32,227 nucleotides of DNA from Verrucomicrobiota bacterium (GTDB taxonomy: Bacteria > Verrucomicrobiota > Verrucomicrobiia > Limisphaerales > JACQFS01). How positions within the stretch are numbered: position 1 is the stretch's first letter; each line of letters starts with the position of its first letter. The stretch lies in NCBI GenBank assembly GCA_016199935.1, contig JACQFS010000148.1, positions 1 through 32,227 on the forward strand, written 5' to 3'. Of the stretch, positions 1 through 6,190 are shown one piece after another. The notes beneath the pieces are model-generated. The model was given only the letters and a program-made list of their open reading frames with translations, was not told where the DNA came from and did no database searches. Position numbers and translations under genes: made by a program.

Positions 1-19
1 CTCCACGGCTGCGGAACGA

Positions 20-56
20 TTCTCCCTCTCCCCCCGGGAGAGGGCAGGGGTGAGGG
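20..56 (+). repeat. 37-bp intergenic repeat, copy 1
   Basis: A GC-rich element built around the hairpin CCCTCTCCC...GGGAGAGGG followed by a GGGGTGAGGG tail. A second copy lies at 12869-12905 in the opposite orientation and differs at only one position. Similar CCCTCTCCC/GGGAGAGGG elements are, from memory, common between genes in many GC-rich bacteria. Here it sits just upstream of the ABC permease start codon. Confidence 0.8.
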
Positions 57-86
57 TGAGCCGGCCGACCGCTCGACATTTGCCCG

Positions 87-986
87 ATGATCCCCGCTGC
101 AACCAACGTGCAACCGTCGCCCTTGCCCCCGGCCTCCTCCGCCGTTTCGCCCGCACTCGTGGCGTGGCGGAAGCTGCGGCGCAATACCGTCGCGCTCGGT
201 TGCGCCGTGGTGCTCGGCATCTTCGCGCTGCTCTGCTTCTTCGGGCCGGCGCTGATGCGGAGCAACTACTACGAGCAGGACCTCCTGCACGCGCTCGCCA
301 AACCCTCCGCCCAACACTGGCTCGGCACCGACAAGCTCGGCCGCGACCAGTTCGCGCGCATCCTCTCCGGCGGACAAATCTCGCTGCTCGTCGGGCTGGC
401 CGCGACCGCCGTCGCGATCCTCATCGGCGTGCTTTACGGCGCGATCGCCGGCTACCTCGGCGGCAAGTCGGATGCCGTGATGATGCGCGCGGTGGACATC
501 CTTTACGCGTTTCCGCTGACCATCTTCGTCATCCTGCTGATGGTGCTGTTCGGCCGAAATCTCGTGCTCCTCTTTGCCGCGATCGGCGCGGTGGAATGGC
601 TCACCATGGCGCGCATCGTGCGCGGGCAGGTGATGGCGCTGCGGCATCAGGACTTCGTCACCGCCGCCATCTCGCTCGGTTTGCGCAAACGGCGGATCAT
701 TTTGCGGCACCTCATCCCGAACGTGCTCGGGCCGATCATCGTTTACACCACGCTCACCATTCCGCAGGTGATGATGCTCGAAGCGTTCCTGAGCTTCCTC
801 GGCCTGGGCGTGCAGCCGCCGATGAGTTCGTGGGGACTGCTGATCAAGGAGGGCGCGGAGGTGATGGAGGAGGCACCGTGGCTGCTGATGTATCCCGGCG
901 GGCTCTTCGCGGCGACGCTCTTCTGCCTGAACTTCCTCGGCGACGGCCTGCGCGACGCGCTCGATGTCCGCGGGCCGAAGGAGTAG
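87..986 (+). CDS. Oligopeptide/dipeptide ABC transporter permease (OppC/DppC family)
   Basis: This is an inner-membrane permease subunit of a peptide-type ABC importer; it would pair with an OppB-like permease, two ATPases and a substrate-binding protein that are not in the window. The 299-residue length is normal for the family. The N-terminal hydrophobic helix at about residues 36-57 precedes a periplasmic loop containing HWLGTDKLGRDQFARI, a hallmark of OppC/DppC. The core has further membrane helices, with the EAA loop (contact site for the ATPase) at about 191-211, including LIPN. The C-terminus carries the conserved GDGLRDALD motif. The ATG at 87 has no clear Shine-Dalgarno site and is close to the 37-bp repeat. 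The substrate cannot be told from the permease alone. A diverged copy of its last 49 bases is present at 1372-1420. Confidence 0.93.
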   Translation: MIPAATNVQPSPLPPASSAVSPALVAWRKLRRNTVALGCAVVLGIFALLCFFGPALMRSNYYEQDLLHALAKPSAQHWLGTDKLGRDQFARILSGGQISLLVGLAATAVAILIGVLYGAIAGYLGGKSDAVMMRAVDILYAFPLTIFVILLMVLFGRNLVLLFAAIGAVEWLTMARIVRGQVMALRHQDFVTAAISLGLRKRRIILRHLIPNVLGPIIVYTTLTIPQVMMLEAFLSFLGLGVQPPMSSWGLLIKEGAEVMEEAPWLLMYPGGLFAATLFCLNFLGDGLRDALDVRGPKE

Positions 987-998
987 GGGGAAAAAGAG

Positions 999-1030
999 AA
1001 CGCTCCGTCACCGGGCGGCGACGGAGCGTT
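999..1030 (-). terminator. Rho-independent terminator between convergent genes
   Basis: Perfect 10-bp stem (999-1008 with 1021-1030) and a 12-nt loop. Read on the minus strand the stem is followed by CTCTTTTT, so it best serves the EF-hand gene. On the plus strand it has no T-run but could still end permease transcripts. Confidence 0.75.
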
Positions 1031-1047
1031 GGAAACGGTGACGAAAC

Positions 1048-1284
1048 TTACTCGGACTTCTTCTTCTTCTTGCCGCCCGAGAGGCGATCCCACTTGGCCT
1101 TGTCTTCGGGGGCCATCTTCTCGGCCTCGTCCTTGTCAATCTTGCCGTCCTTGTTGGTGTCGTATTTCTCGATGAGTTCCTTGCGGACCTCTTCCATCTT
1201 GCCTTTGCCCTTTTCGGCGGCCTTGGCGGCGAAACCGGTGGTCAGGGCGACGGCCACGATGCTGGCGATAATGATTCTCTTCAT
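1048..1284 (-). CDS. Small secreted EF-hand (calcium-binding) protein
   Basis: A 78-residue protein with a clear signal peptide (basic MKR start, hydrophobic IIIASIVAVALTTGF, AKA-A cleavage site near residue 23), so it is probably periplasmic or secreted. One canonical EF-hand loop, DTNKDGKIDKDE, has acidic or amide residues at positions 1, 3, 5, 9 and 12 and Gly at position 6, as expected for calcium binding. The mature part is very rich in Lys and Glu and ends with a run of five lysines. The 5' leader on the minus strand is A/C-rich and lacks a Shine-Dalgarno sequence. It lies convergent to the permease gene with a terminator in between. Function is unknown; small EF-hand proteins of this type are frequent in Verrucomicrobiota and Planctomycetota. 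Confidence 0.85.
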   Translation of the reverse strand: MKRIIIASIVAVALTTGFAAKAAEKGKGKMEEVRKELIEKYDTNKDGKIDKDEAEKMAPEDKAKWDRLSGGKKKKKSE

Positions 1285-1371
1285 GTGATGTGTGTGTTGG
1301 TTTGTTGTTTTGTTTTTTGCTGCGTCTCAACGCTGCGCACCCGGTGAGACGGGGCGTCTCCGCCGCGGGTT

Positions 1372-1420
1372 ACGGCAACGGCCTGCGTGATGCGCTAAAT
1401 GTTCGCGAGGCGAAAGAGTG
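1372..1420 (+). pseudogene. Diverged remnant of an OppC/DppC gene 3' end
   Basis: These 49 bases match the last 49 bases of the intact permease gene (938-986) at 39 positions. Of the nine changed sense codons, five are synonymous (CGC/CGT, GAC/GAT, CTC/CTA, GTC/GTT, AAG/AAA), and the stop TAG is now TGG. The encoded peptide GNGLRDALNVREAKE is still recognisable as the family C-terminus. No similarity extends further upstream, so this is only a scrap, either a local duplication or the end of a lost paralogue. Confidence 0.6.
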
Positions 1421-1501
1421 GCGAATGGGCTCGATGGCCCTATCAGGTCGTCCTCCGAATCTCGTTAAAACTGCATCTGGCTCGTCCCAACGAACCAGCC
1501 G

Positions 1502-1537
1502 GGGGTCAAATCGCCAATTTGCGAGGTTTTTGACCCC
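1502..1537. repeat. Imperfect inverted repeat bounding the 21-bp array
   Basis: GGGGTCAAA at 1502-1510 pairs with TTTGACCCC at 1529-1537, and inside it TCGC (1511-1514) pairs with GCGA (1521-1524). A further TTGACCCCC occurs at 1784-1792 on the other side of the array, so TGACCCC motifs bracket the array. Confidence 0.65.
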
Positions 1538-1549
1538 TCCCGAGCGGTC

Positions 1550-1780
1550 CAGTCGCACGACCGGGCGGCCCGGTCGTGCAACCGAATGGTTCAGTCGTGC
1601 GACTGAACGATCCGGTCGTCCGAACGGGCGGTTCGGTCGTGCGACCGAATGAGCCAGTCGTGCGACCGGGCGGTTCAGTCGTGCAACCGGACGAGCCAGT
1701 CGTGCGACTGAGCGGCCCGGTCGTCCGACCGAATGGTTCAGTCGTGCGACTGAACCAGCCAGTCATGTGACCGGATGAAC
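1550..1780. repeat. Tandem array of eleven 21-bp palindromic units
   Basis: Eleven directly abutting 21-bp units start at 1550, 1571, 1592, 1613, 1634, 1655, 1676, 1697, 1718, 1739 and 1760. Each begins with a 14-bp near-palindrome of consensus cRgtcgtgcgacYg (6-bp arms, 2-bp centre) and ends with a variable 7-bp spacer such as aatggtt, ggcggtt or aacgagc. Position 2 (A or G) and position 13 (T or C) form A-T in units 3, 8 and 10, G-C in units 2, 4, 5 and 9, and A/C in the other four. Because 21 is divisible by three, several frames stay open across it, but none has a plausible protein signature. Function is unknown. Confidence 0.9.
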
Positions 1781-1819
1781 GGGTTGACCCCCGGGGCGGG
1801 TGGGAAAAGGGGCCGGTAG

Positions 1820-1905
1820 GGTGCGCCGTCCTCAGCGCACCGCCGTGGGGATGACCGGACGTCCACGGCCGTTCGCGGCGCGTTGAGGACAACGCGCCCT
1901 TGGCG
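1820..1905. repeat. Pair of REP-like hairpins in inverted orientation
   Basis: Two short palindromes: GTGCGC-CGTCCTCA-GCGCAC at about 1821-1840 and GGCGCGTT-GAGGA-CAACGCGCC at about 1878-1899. The loops share the TGAGGAC motif in opposite orientation. They resemble dispersed REP-like repeats and lie downstream of the lipoprotein gene. Confidence 0.55.
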
Positions 1906-1911
1906 TGCTCC

Positions 1912-1960
1912 GTTCAACACAGCAAATACTTCTGCCGCCTTTGCCGGAACGCGTCCTGCG
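1912..1960 (-). pseudogene. Duplicate of the NamZ-like gene 3' end
   Basis: About 44 bases match the 3' end of the NamZ-like gene (2436-2479) with four differences. On the minus strand it reads DAFRQRRQKYLL followed by Cys and a stop, against DAFRQRRQKYLLY and a stop in the intact gene. The two copies are direct repeats that flank the small lipoprotein gene on both sides. Confidence 0.75.
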
Positions 1961-1977
1961 CGCGGGATTGATCAGAT

Positions 1978-2424
1978 TCACCACCACAGCCGAAGTTTTT
2001 TCCACCACGGTTTCTCCATTTCCCCGAGCATCTCCTCAAAGGGCATTCCCCGCACGCAGATAAGGTCTGCGCCATCCGGCCGACTCGTGATCGTGATAAC
2101 TGCGCCAGCAGTGGCCGCGGCCCATACTCGGGAAGATCTTCCACTGGAGGTTCCATCCTTGGACAGTTTAGGAGAGCCATAAGCCTGCTTTAGAAAGTTG
2201 TCCAAGTTCGTAAACGACGTGCCGGTGATGGTCGTCTGAAAGCCGTTCTTGTCCGGTTTGAAAGTCCAGTGGGCATCGAGCCTTGGGAATGGTCCGTTGG
2301 TGACCGTATGGCCGCCGTAGGTTGCCACTTCGCGGATGACGAAGGATCCGAAATCTCCCGAGCGCGAACAACTGACCGCTACCACGCACGCAACGAGAAC
2401 AATCATGAGCGGCTTCGTGCGCAT
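1978..2424 (-). CDS. Small predicted lipoprotein of unknown function
   Basis: A 148-residue protein starting MRTKPLMIVLVACVVAVSC: a short signal peptide followed by a lipobox-like AVSC, so it is probably lipid-anchored at about Cys19. The remainder is a small soluble domain with no family I recognise; it contains AHWTFKPDKNGF and repeated beta-prone segments (TTITGTSF, AVITITSRPDGADLICVRG) and a Trp/Lys-rich tail. The ATG at 2424 lies 13 bases after the stop of the NamZ-like gene, so the two may be co-transcribed. The gene is flanked by direct repeats of the NamZ-like 3' end, which suggests it arrived by insertion or that the segment was locally duplicated. Confidence 0.7.
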   Translation of the reverse strand: MRTKPLMIVLVACVVAVSCSRSGDFGSFVIREVATYGGHTVTNGPFPRLDAHWTFKPDKNGFQTTITGTSFTNLDNFLKQAYGSPKLSKDGTSSGRSSRVWAAATAGAVITITSRPDGADLICVRGMPFEEMLGEMEKPWWKKLRLWW

Positions 2425-2437
2425 CGGCGTTCAACGT

Positions 2438-3673
2438 TCAATACAGCAGATACTTCTGCCGCCTTTGCCGAAAGGCGTCCTCGTCCGCCTTCCACGAGTT
2501 GACGAGCGCGCGCGCGCTGGTGCCGGCGTCGAGTTGTTTGCGCACGCGGTCGCCGCCCATGATCTTGTCGAACATGGACATTTTGCTGCCGCTCTCCGCC
2601 GCGGCGGCCCAAAGATTTTTCCCGCCCAGCTTCCGCGCCGCGTCGAGGGCGTAAAAGTTGATCGCCATCAGCGGTGCCGTGGCCGGCTCGGTGAAGAAGA
2701 CCTGCACGCCGCCGTTGTGCTGCTCCTTCCCCGCGCCGTAGAACGGCGTGTAGGTGATGGCGCGGAAGCGCACGCCGCGCAGGCCGAGGCCGTTGAAATA
2801 ATTCGCCGCATCGTCGGCGTTGAGCCACGGCGCGGCGATGGTCTGGAACGGCAGCGTGTAGCCGATGCCGATGCTCACGCCGCCGATGTGCCCGAGGATG
2901 CCGGTGGAAACGTAGTGCAGCGGCGAATCGGGGAACGGCATGTAGGGCGAGGTCGGCACCCACGGCAGCCCGGTGTCGCGCCACGTCATCCAGCGCCGCC
3001 AGTTTTCCAACTTGATGACCTTGAGCGCGCACGGCTTGGCGATCCACCGCTCGCCATTGATCATCTGCGCGAGTTCGCCGGGCGTGAGTCCGTAAGCGTA
3101 AGGGATGGGCCACTGGCCGACCATCGAGCGGAAATCGAGGTGGAGCAGCGGCCCCTCGATGCGTTCGCCACCGAGCGGATTGGGGCGGTCGAGCACGACG
3201 AAGGCGACGCCGTTGCTCGCACACGCCTCCATCGCGAGGCCCATCGAGCTGATGAACGTGTAGCTGCGGCAGCCGGTGTCCTGGATGTCATACACCAGCG
3301 CGTCGAGACCCTTGAGCATGGCGGCGGTGGGCCGGCGCACGGGGCCGGGGCCGTAGAGGGAAAAAACGGGGAGGCCGGTGCGCGCGTCGGTGGCGTTGGG
3401 AAATTCCTGGCCGGCGGGCACGTCGGCGTTGAGGCCGTGCTCGGGCGCGAAGAGCGCGACGAGTTTCACGCCGGGCGCGCGGCGCAGGAGGTCCACGGTG
3501 GATTCGAGGCGGGAGTTGACGCCGGAGGGATTGGTGAGCAGGCCGACGCGTTTGCCCTGAAGCTCCTTGAAGCCGCCCGCGGCGAGCACTTCATTGCCGA
3601 GCTTCACCTGCGCGGGTGCGGGGCGGAGTGAAAGCAACGTGATGAGCGCGACGAGCGCTGGCAGCAAACGCAT
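2438..3673 (-). CDS. namZ: NamZ-like exo-beta-N-acetylmuramidase (DUF1343, GH171)
   Basis: A 411-residue secreted protein (signal peptide MRLLPALVALITLLSLRPAPA). It carries the DUF1343 motifs in order: GKRVGLLTNPSG, FAPEHG, VYDIQDTGCRSYTFI, VLDRPNPLGG, then PYAYGLTPGELA, and ends FRQRRQKYLLY as is usual for the family. The characterised member, NamZ (YbbC) of Bacillus subtilis, removes N-acetylmuramic acid from the non-reducing end of peptidoglycan fragments; a role in cell-wall turnover or scavenging is inferred here. The length is typical. It starts with ATG at 3673, five bases after a candidate -10 box, so the mRNA may be leaderless. No other muramic acid catabolism genes are nearby. Confidence 0.9.
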   Translation of the reverse strand: MRLLPALVALITLLSLRPAPAQVKLGNEVLAAGGFKELQGKRVGLLTNPSGVNSRLESTVDLLRRAPGVKLVALFAPEHGLNADVPAGQEFPNATDARTGLPVFSLYGPGPVRRPTAAMLKGLDALVYDIQDTGCRSYTFISSMGLAMEACASNGVAFVVLDRPNPLGGERIEGPLLHLDFRSMVGQWPIPYAYGLTPGELAQMINGERWIAKPCALKVIKLENWRRWMTWRDTGLPWVPTSPYMPFPDSPLHYVSTGILGHIGGVSIGIGYTLPFQTIAAPWLNADDAANYFNGLGLRGVRFRAITYTPFYGAGKEQHNGGVQVFFTEPATAPLMAINFYALDAARKLGGKNLWAAAAESGSKMSMFDKIMGGDRVRKQLDAGTSARALVNSWKADEDAFRQRRQKYLLY

Positions 3674-3678
3674 GGCGC

Positions 3679-3707
3679 AGCGTAGGCAGGGAATGTCCGC
3701 TTGCTAA
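3679..3707 (-). promoter_or_regulatory. Candidate promoter of the NamZ-like gene
   Basis: On the minus strand TTAGCA (3702-3707), 17 bp, TACGCT (3679-3684), then 5 nt to the ATG at 3673. The spacing is ideal, and the position implies a leaderless or nearly leaderless mRNA. The -35 box overlaps the candidate -35 of the divergent kinase gene. Confidence 0.4.
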
Positions 3708-3728
3708 AGATTTTTTTGCCCGTATAAA
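3701..3728 (+). promoter_or_regulatory. Candidate sigma70-type promoter of the receiver-kinase gene
   Basis: TTGCTA (3701-3706), 16 bp, TATAAA (3723-3728), in the only AT-rich stretch between the divergent genes. The start codon at 3767 would give a leader of about 30 nt. Confidence 0.4.
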
Positions 3729-3766
3729 AAACCTGTCACGCACGCGCCACTCGTCGCCGAATCATT

Positions 3767-4861
3767 TTGAAAAAAGTTCTCGTCATTGATGACACGCCGG
3801 AAGTCCGGGACATCGTCGCCGCGATGCTCGACTCGGCGGGCTTTCGGACGGTCTCGGCCGGCGACGGCCGGTCGGGGGTATCCCTGGCCCGCCTCGAGAA
3901 TCCCGACCTGATTATCTGCGACATCCGGATGCCGGGCTTCGACGGTTATGAAGTGCTGGCCGATTTGCGCCGCGACCCGGCCACGGCGACGATACCCTTC
4001 GTCTTCCTCAGCGGCGTGACGGAAAGGGCCGGCATGAGGCAGGGCATGGATCTTGGCGCGGACGATTTCCTGACGAAGCCGTTCACTTTCGACGAGTTGC
4101 TCGCCGCGGTGAACTCGCGCCTGAAGAAACAGGAGGTGGTCAACTCGATCTCCGAGCAGAAGCTCGAGAGCCTGCGCGAGAACATCAGCTTCTCGCTCCC
4201 GCACGAGCTGCTCACGCCGCTCAACGGCATCCTCGGCCTCTCCTCGATGATGGTGCAGGATTACGAGACGCTCACGCCCAAGGAGGTCTTCGAGTTCGCG
4301 CGCAACATCCACGAGTCCGGCCAGCGCCTCAACCGGCTCATCGAAAATTTCCTCACCTACTCGAAACTCGAACTCATCGCTGCCGATCCGGAAAAGGTCG
4401 CCGCCTTGCGCGCCGGCAGCCGCGTGCACACCGAGGAGATTCTGCGCGAGGTGAGCCAGCGACTGGCCGAGGCCCACCGCCGCGCCGGCGAGGTGCTGGT
4501 GATCGCCGAGGACGCGCTGCTGCCGCTCGACCCGGATCATTTCCGGAAAATCTTCGAGGAGTTGCTCGACAACGCGCTGAAATTTTCCAACCCCGGCTCG
4601 CCCGTGCGCGTCGTCGGACGCAAGGAGTCGGCCGGCTACCGGCTGGAAATCAGCGACCGCGGGCGGGGCCTGACCGCCGAGCAGATCGGCAAGATCGGCG
4701 CGCACATGCAGTTCGACCGCAAGGCGCAGGAGCAACAGGGCGCCGGCCTCGGGCTGGCCATCGCGCGGCGGCTCGCGGAATTGTATGGTGGCAAAAAAAA
4801 CATCCGCAGCGTAGTGGGTGAGGGCACCACGGTGGAGGTGGTTTTCCCACTGGCGTCGTAG
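3767..4861 (+). CDS. Soluble hybrid: receiver domain followed by histidine kinase
   Basis: A 364-residue cytoplasmic signalling protein beginning with TTG. The N-terminal receiver domain (residues 1-120) has the acidic pair D8/D9, phospho-acceptor D52 (IICDIRMPGFDG), S82 and K104 (TKPF). It is followed by a HisKA dimerisation helix with phospho-histidine H146 in SLPHELLTPLNGI, and an HATPase domain with N-box FEELLDNALKFSN (N269), G1 box SDRGRGL and G2 box GAGLGLA. There is no membrane segment or other sensor domain, so the signal probably enters through phosphorylation of the receiver by another kinase, a relay arrangement. The partner is not encoded nearby. The TTG start is supported by the receiver domain beginning directly at KKVLVIDD. 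Confidence 0.92.
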   Translation: MKKVLVIDDTPEVRDIVAAMLDSAGFRTVSAGDGRSGVSLARLENPDLIICDIRMPGFDGYEVLADLRRDPATATIPFVFLSGVTERAGMRQGMDLGADDFLTKPFTFDELLAAVNSRLKKQEVVNSISEQKLESLRENISFSLPHELLTPLNGILGLSSMMVQDYETLTPKEVFEFARNIHESGQRLNRLIENFLTYSKLELIAADPEKVAALRAGSRVHTEEILREVSQRLAEAHRRAGEVLVIAEDALLPLDPDHFRKIFEELLDNALKFSNPGSPVRVVGRKESAGYRLEISDRGRGLTAEQIGKIGAHMQFDRKAQEQQGAGLGLAIARRLAELYGGKKNIRSVVGEGTTVEVVFPLAS

Positions 4862-4889
4862 GCGGCTTCACCCGGCTTTCCTTTTCAAC

Positions 4890-4918
4890 TTGGGCGCGGC
4901 CCGCGCCTTTGCTAGCGT
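4890..4918 (+). promoter_or_regulatory. Candidate near-leaderless promoter of galE
   Basis: TTGGGC (4890-4895), 17 bp, TAGCGT (4913-4918), then 9 nt to the ATG at 4928. The layout matches other candidate promoters in this window. Confidence 0.4.
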
Positions 4919-4927
4919 CCGCGCGCA

Positions 4928-5899
4928 ATGAACGTCTTTGTCACTGGCGGCGCGGGTTACATCGGCTCGGTCTGCGTCGAGGAACTCCTCAACGCCGGGC
5001 ACGCCGTCACCGTGTTCGACAACCTCACCGAGGGCCACCGATCCGCCGTGGACCGGCGCGCGACGTTCGTCCACGCCTGCCTCAGCGACCGCGCCGCGAT
5101 CGGCGACGCGCTGAAAAAATCCGGCGCCGAGGCCGTCATCCACTTCGCGGCCAACGCGCTCGTCGGCGAGTCCATGACGAACCCCGGAAAATATTTCCGC
5201 AACAACGTCGGCTCCGGCCTCAACCTCCTCGACGCCGCCGTCGAGTGCCGCGTGCAAAAATTTGTCTTCAGCTCCACCTGTGCGACCTACGGCCCGCCCG
5301 AGCGCGTGCCGATGACCGAGGACCTGCCGCAGCGCCCCATCAATCCTTACGGCGAGTCCAAGCTCATGTTCGAGCAGGTGCTCAAGTGGTATCGCGAGAT
5401 TCACAAACTGGAGTTCGTCGCCTTCCGCTACTTCAACGCCGCCGGCGCGAGCGCGCAGTTCGGCGAGCATCACCGCATCGAGACCCACCTCATCCCCAAC
5501 GTCCTCAAGGTCGCGCTCGGCCAGGCGCGGCAGTGCGAGATTTTCGGCACCGACTATCCGACGCCCGACGGCACGTGCATCCGCGACTACATCCACATCG
5601 CCGACCTCGCGCAGGCGCACATCCTGGCGCTCGCGCCGGGCCGGGCGGGCTTCTTCAACCTCGGCAACGGCGAGGGCTACTCGGTGCGCGAAGTCATCCG
5701 CGCGTGCGAGGAGGTCACGGGAAAAAAAGTTCCGACCGTCGAGCAACCACGCCGTCCCGGTGATCCGCCGCGCCTCGTCGCCGCCGCCGCGAAGGCGTTC
5801 AACGAACTCGGCTGGAAACCGAAGTTTCCCAAACTCCACGACATCGTCGGCACCGCCTGGGGCTGGCATCAGAAGCACCCATCGGGCTACGCGGACTGA
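4928..5899 (+). CDS. galE: UDP-glucose 4-epimerase (GalE family, extended SDR)
   Basis: A 323-residue cytosolic NAD-dependent epimerase, predicted to interconvert UDP-glucose and UDP-galactose (or the N-acetyl forms). The Rossmann glycine motif TGGAGYIGS is at residues 6-14, with D31 positioned to bind NAD ribose. The catalytic residues are the Ser/Thr of FVFSSTCATYG (about 116-117) and the Y141-x3-K145 pair of NPYGESK. Further GalE signatures are RYFNAAGA, the HLIPN segment, and the GTCIRDYIHIADLAQAH motif with LGNGEGYSV following. Length is normal for GalE. The gene stands alone, with a strong terminator downstream. Exact sugar specificity cannot be read from the sequence. Confidence 0.92.
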   Translation: MNVFVTGGAGYIGSVCVEELLNAGHAVTVFDNLTEGHRSAVDRRATFVHACLSDRAAIGDALKKSGAEAVIHFAANALVGESMTNPGKYFRNNVGSGLNLLDAAVECRVQKFVFSSTCATYGPPERVPMTEDLPQRPINPYGESKLMFEQVLKWYREIHKLEFVAFRYFNAAGASAQFGEHHRIETHLIPNVLKVALGQARQCEIFGTDYPTPDGTCIRDYIHIADLAQAHILALAPGRAGFFNLGNGEGYSVREVIRACEEVTGKKVPTVEQPRRPGDPPRLVAAAAKAFNELGWKPKFPKLHDIVGTAWGWHQKHPSGYAD

Positions 5900-5901
5900 A
5901 C

Positions 5902-5949
5902 CGCGGATAAGATCCGCGCCACCCTGGGAGCGCCGGTTTCCAGCCGGCG
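5902..5949. repeat. Two short REP-like palindromes after galE
   Basis: CGCGGAT-AAG-ATCCGCG at 5902-5918 and CGCCGG-TTTCCAG-CCGGCG at 5931-5949. They are compact hairpins of the same style as those at 6061-6179. Confidence 0.6.
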
Positions 5950-5975
5950 GTTCGCCCGCCCCGATCCCAACCCCA

Positions 5976-6030
5976 ACCCAAACAGAAAAGGCTCCCGAGA
6001 AATTTTCCGGGGAGCCTTTTCTGTTTGGGT
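5976..6030. terminator. Strong bidirectional terminator between galE and the MFS gene
   Basis: A perfect 21-bp inverted repeat (5976-5996 with 6010-6030) around a 13-nt loop. The arms contain AGAAAAGG and CCTTTTCT, so a U-rich run occurs within and after the stem on either strand. It sits between convergent genes. Confidence 0.8.
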
Positions 6031-6055
6031 AGGGTTTGGGTGAACGCGAGGGCGA

Positions 6056-6184
6056 TGTAGGGCAGGCATCTTGCCTGCCGGTTCACGGGGCATCTTTGCC
6101 CCGTGTTCTCCGGTTCGGAAGGTTGCGACTCCGTTCGTCGGGCAAGATGCCCGGCGAACCGGCAGGCTGGAAGCCTGCCCTACA
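6056..6184. repeat. Composite REP-like element: nested and inverted hairpins
   Basis: Four hairpins lie in 130 bp: 6061-6079 (GGCAGGC-ATCTT-GCCTGCC), 6085-6104 (ACGGGGCA-TCTT-TGCCCCGT), 6139-6153 (CGGGCA-AGA-TGCCCG) and 6161-6179 (GGCAGGC-TGGAA-GCCTGCC). The outer pair, with flanks (6056-6084 and 6156-6184), are inverted copies of each other that differ only in the 5-nt loop. It ends six bases before the stop codon of the MFS gene. Confidence 0.8.
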
Positions 6185-6190
6185 ATTTTG

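Larger units (their letters stand above)
1285..1549. other. Non-coding stretch with hairpins and a permease 3'-end remnant
   Basis: No convincing gene. It contains the A/C-rich leader of the EF-hand gene, a small hairpin GAGAC-GGGGC-GTCTC (1346-1360), the diverged permease 3' end at 1372-1420, and an inverted repeat GGGGTCAAA/TTTGACCCC (1502-1510 and 1529-1537) just before the 21-bp array. Confidence 0.7.

Noticed and set aside
1550-1780. CRISPR array
   Set aside because: Units abut with 7-bp spacers that are not unique 30-bp sequences, the repeats vary, and no cas genes are present.
1506-1892. Heptapeptide-repeat proteins encoded through the 21-bp array on either strand
   Set aside because: Since the unit is 21 bp, several frames stay open automatically. 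The frames have no signal peptide, no convincing start or ribosome site, and the DNA palindrome is conserved better than any amino acid pattern.
1285-1977. Mobile element or integron cassette
   Set aside because: Repeats and 3'-end scraps are present, but there is no transposase, integrase, attC-like site or target-site duplication that I can define.
2336-3631. Long open frame antisense to the NamZ-like gene
   Set aside because: It is a high-GC shadow frame with Arg/Gly/Ala-rich low-complexity content; the opposite strand has clear family motifs.
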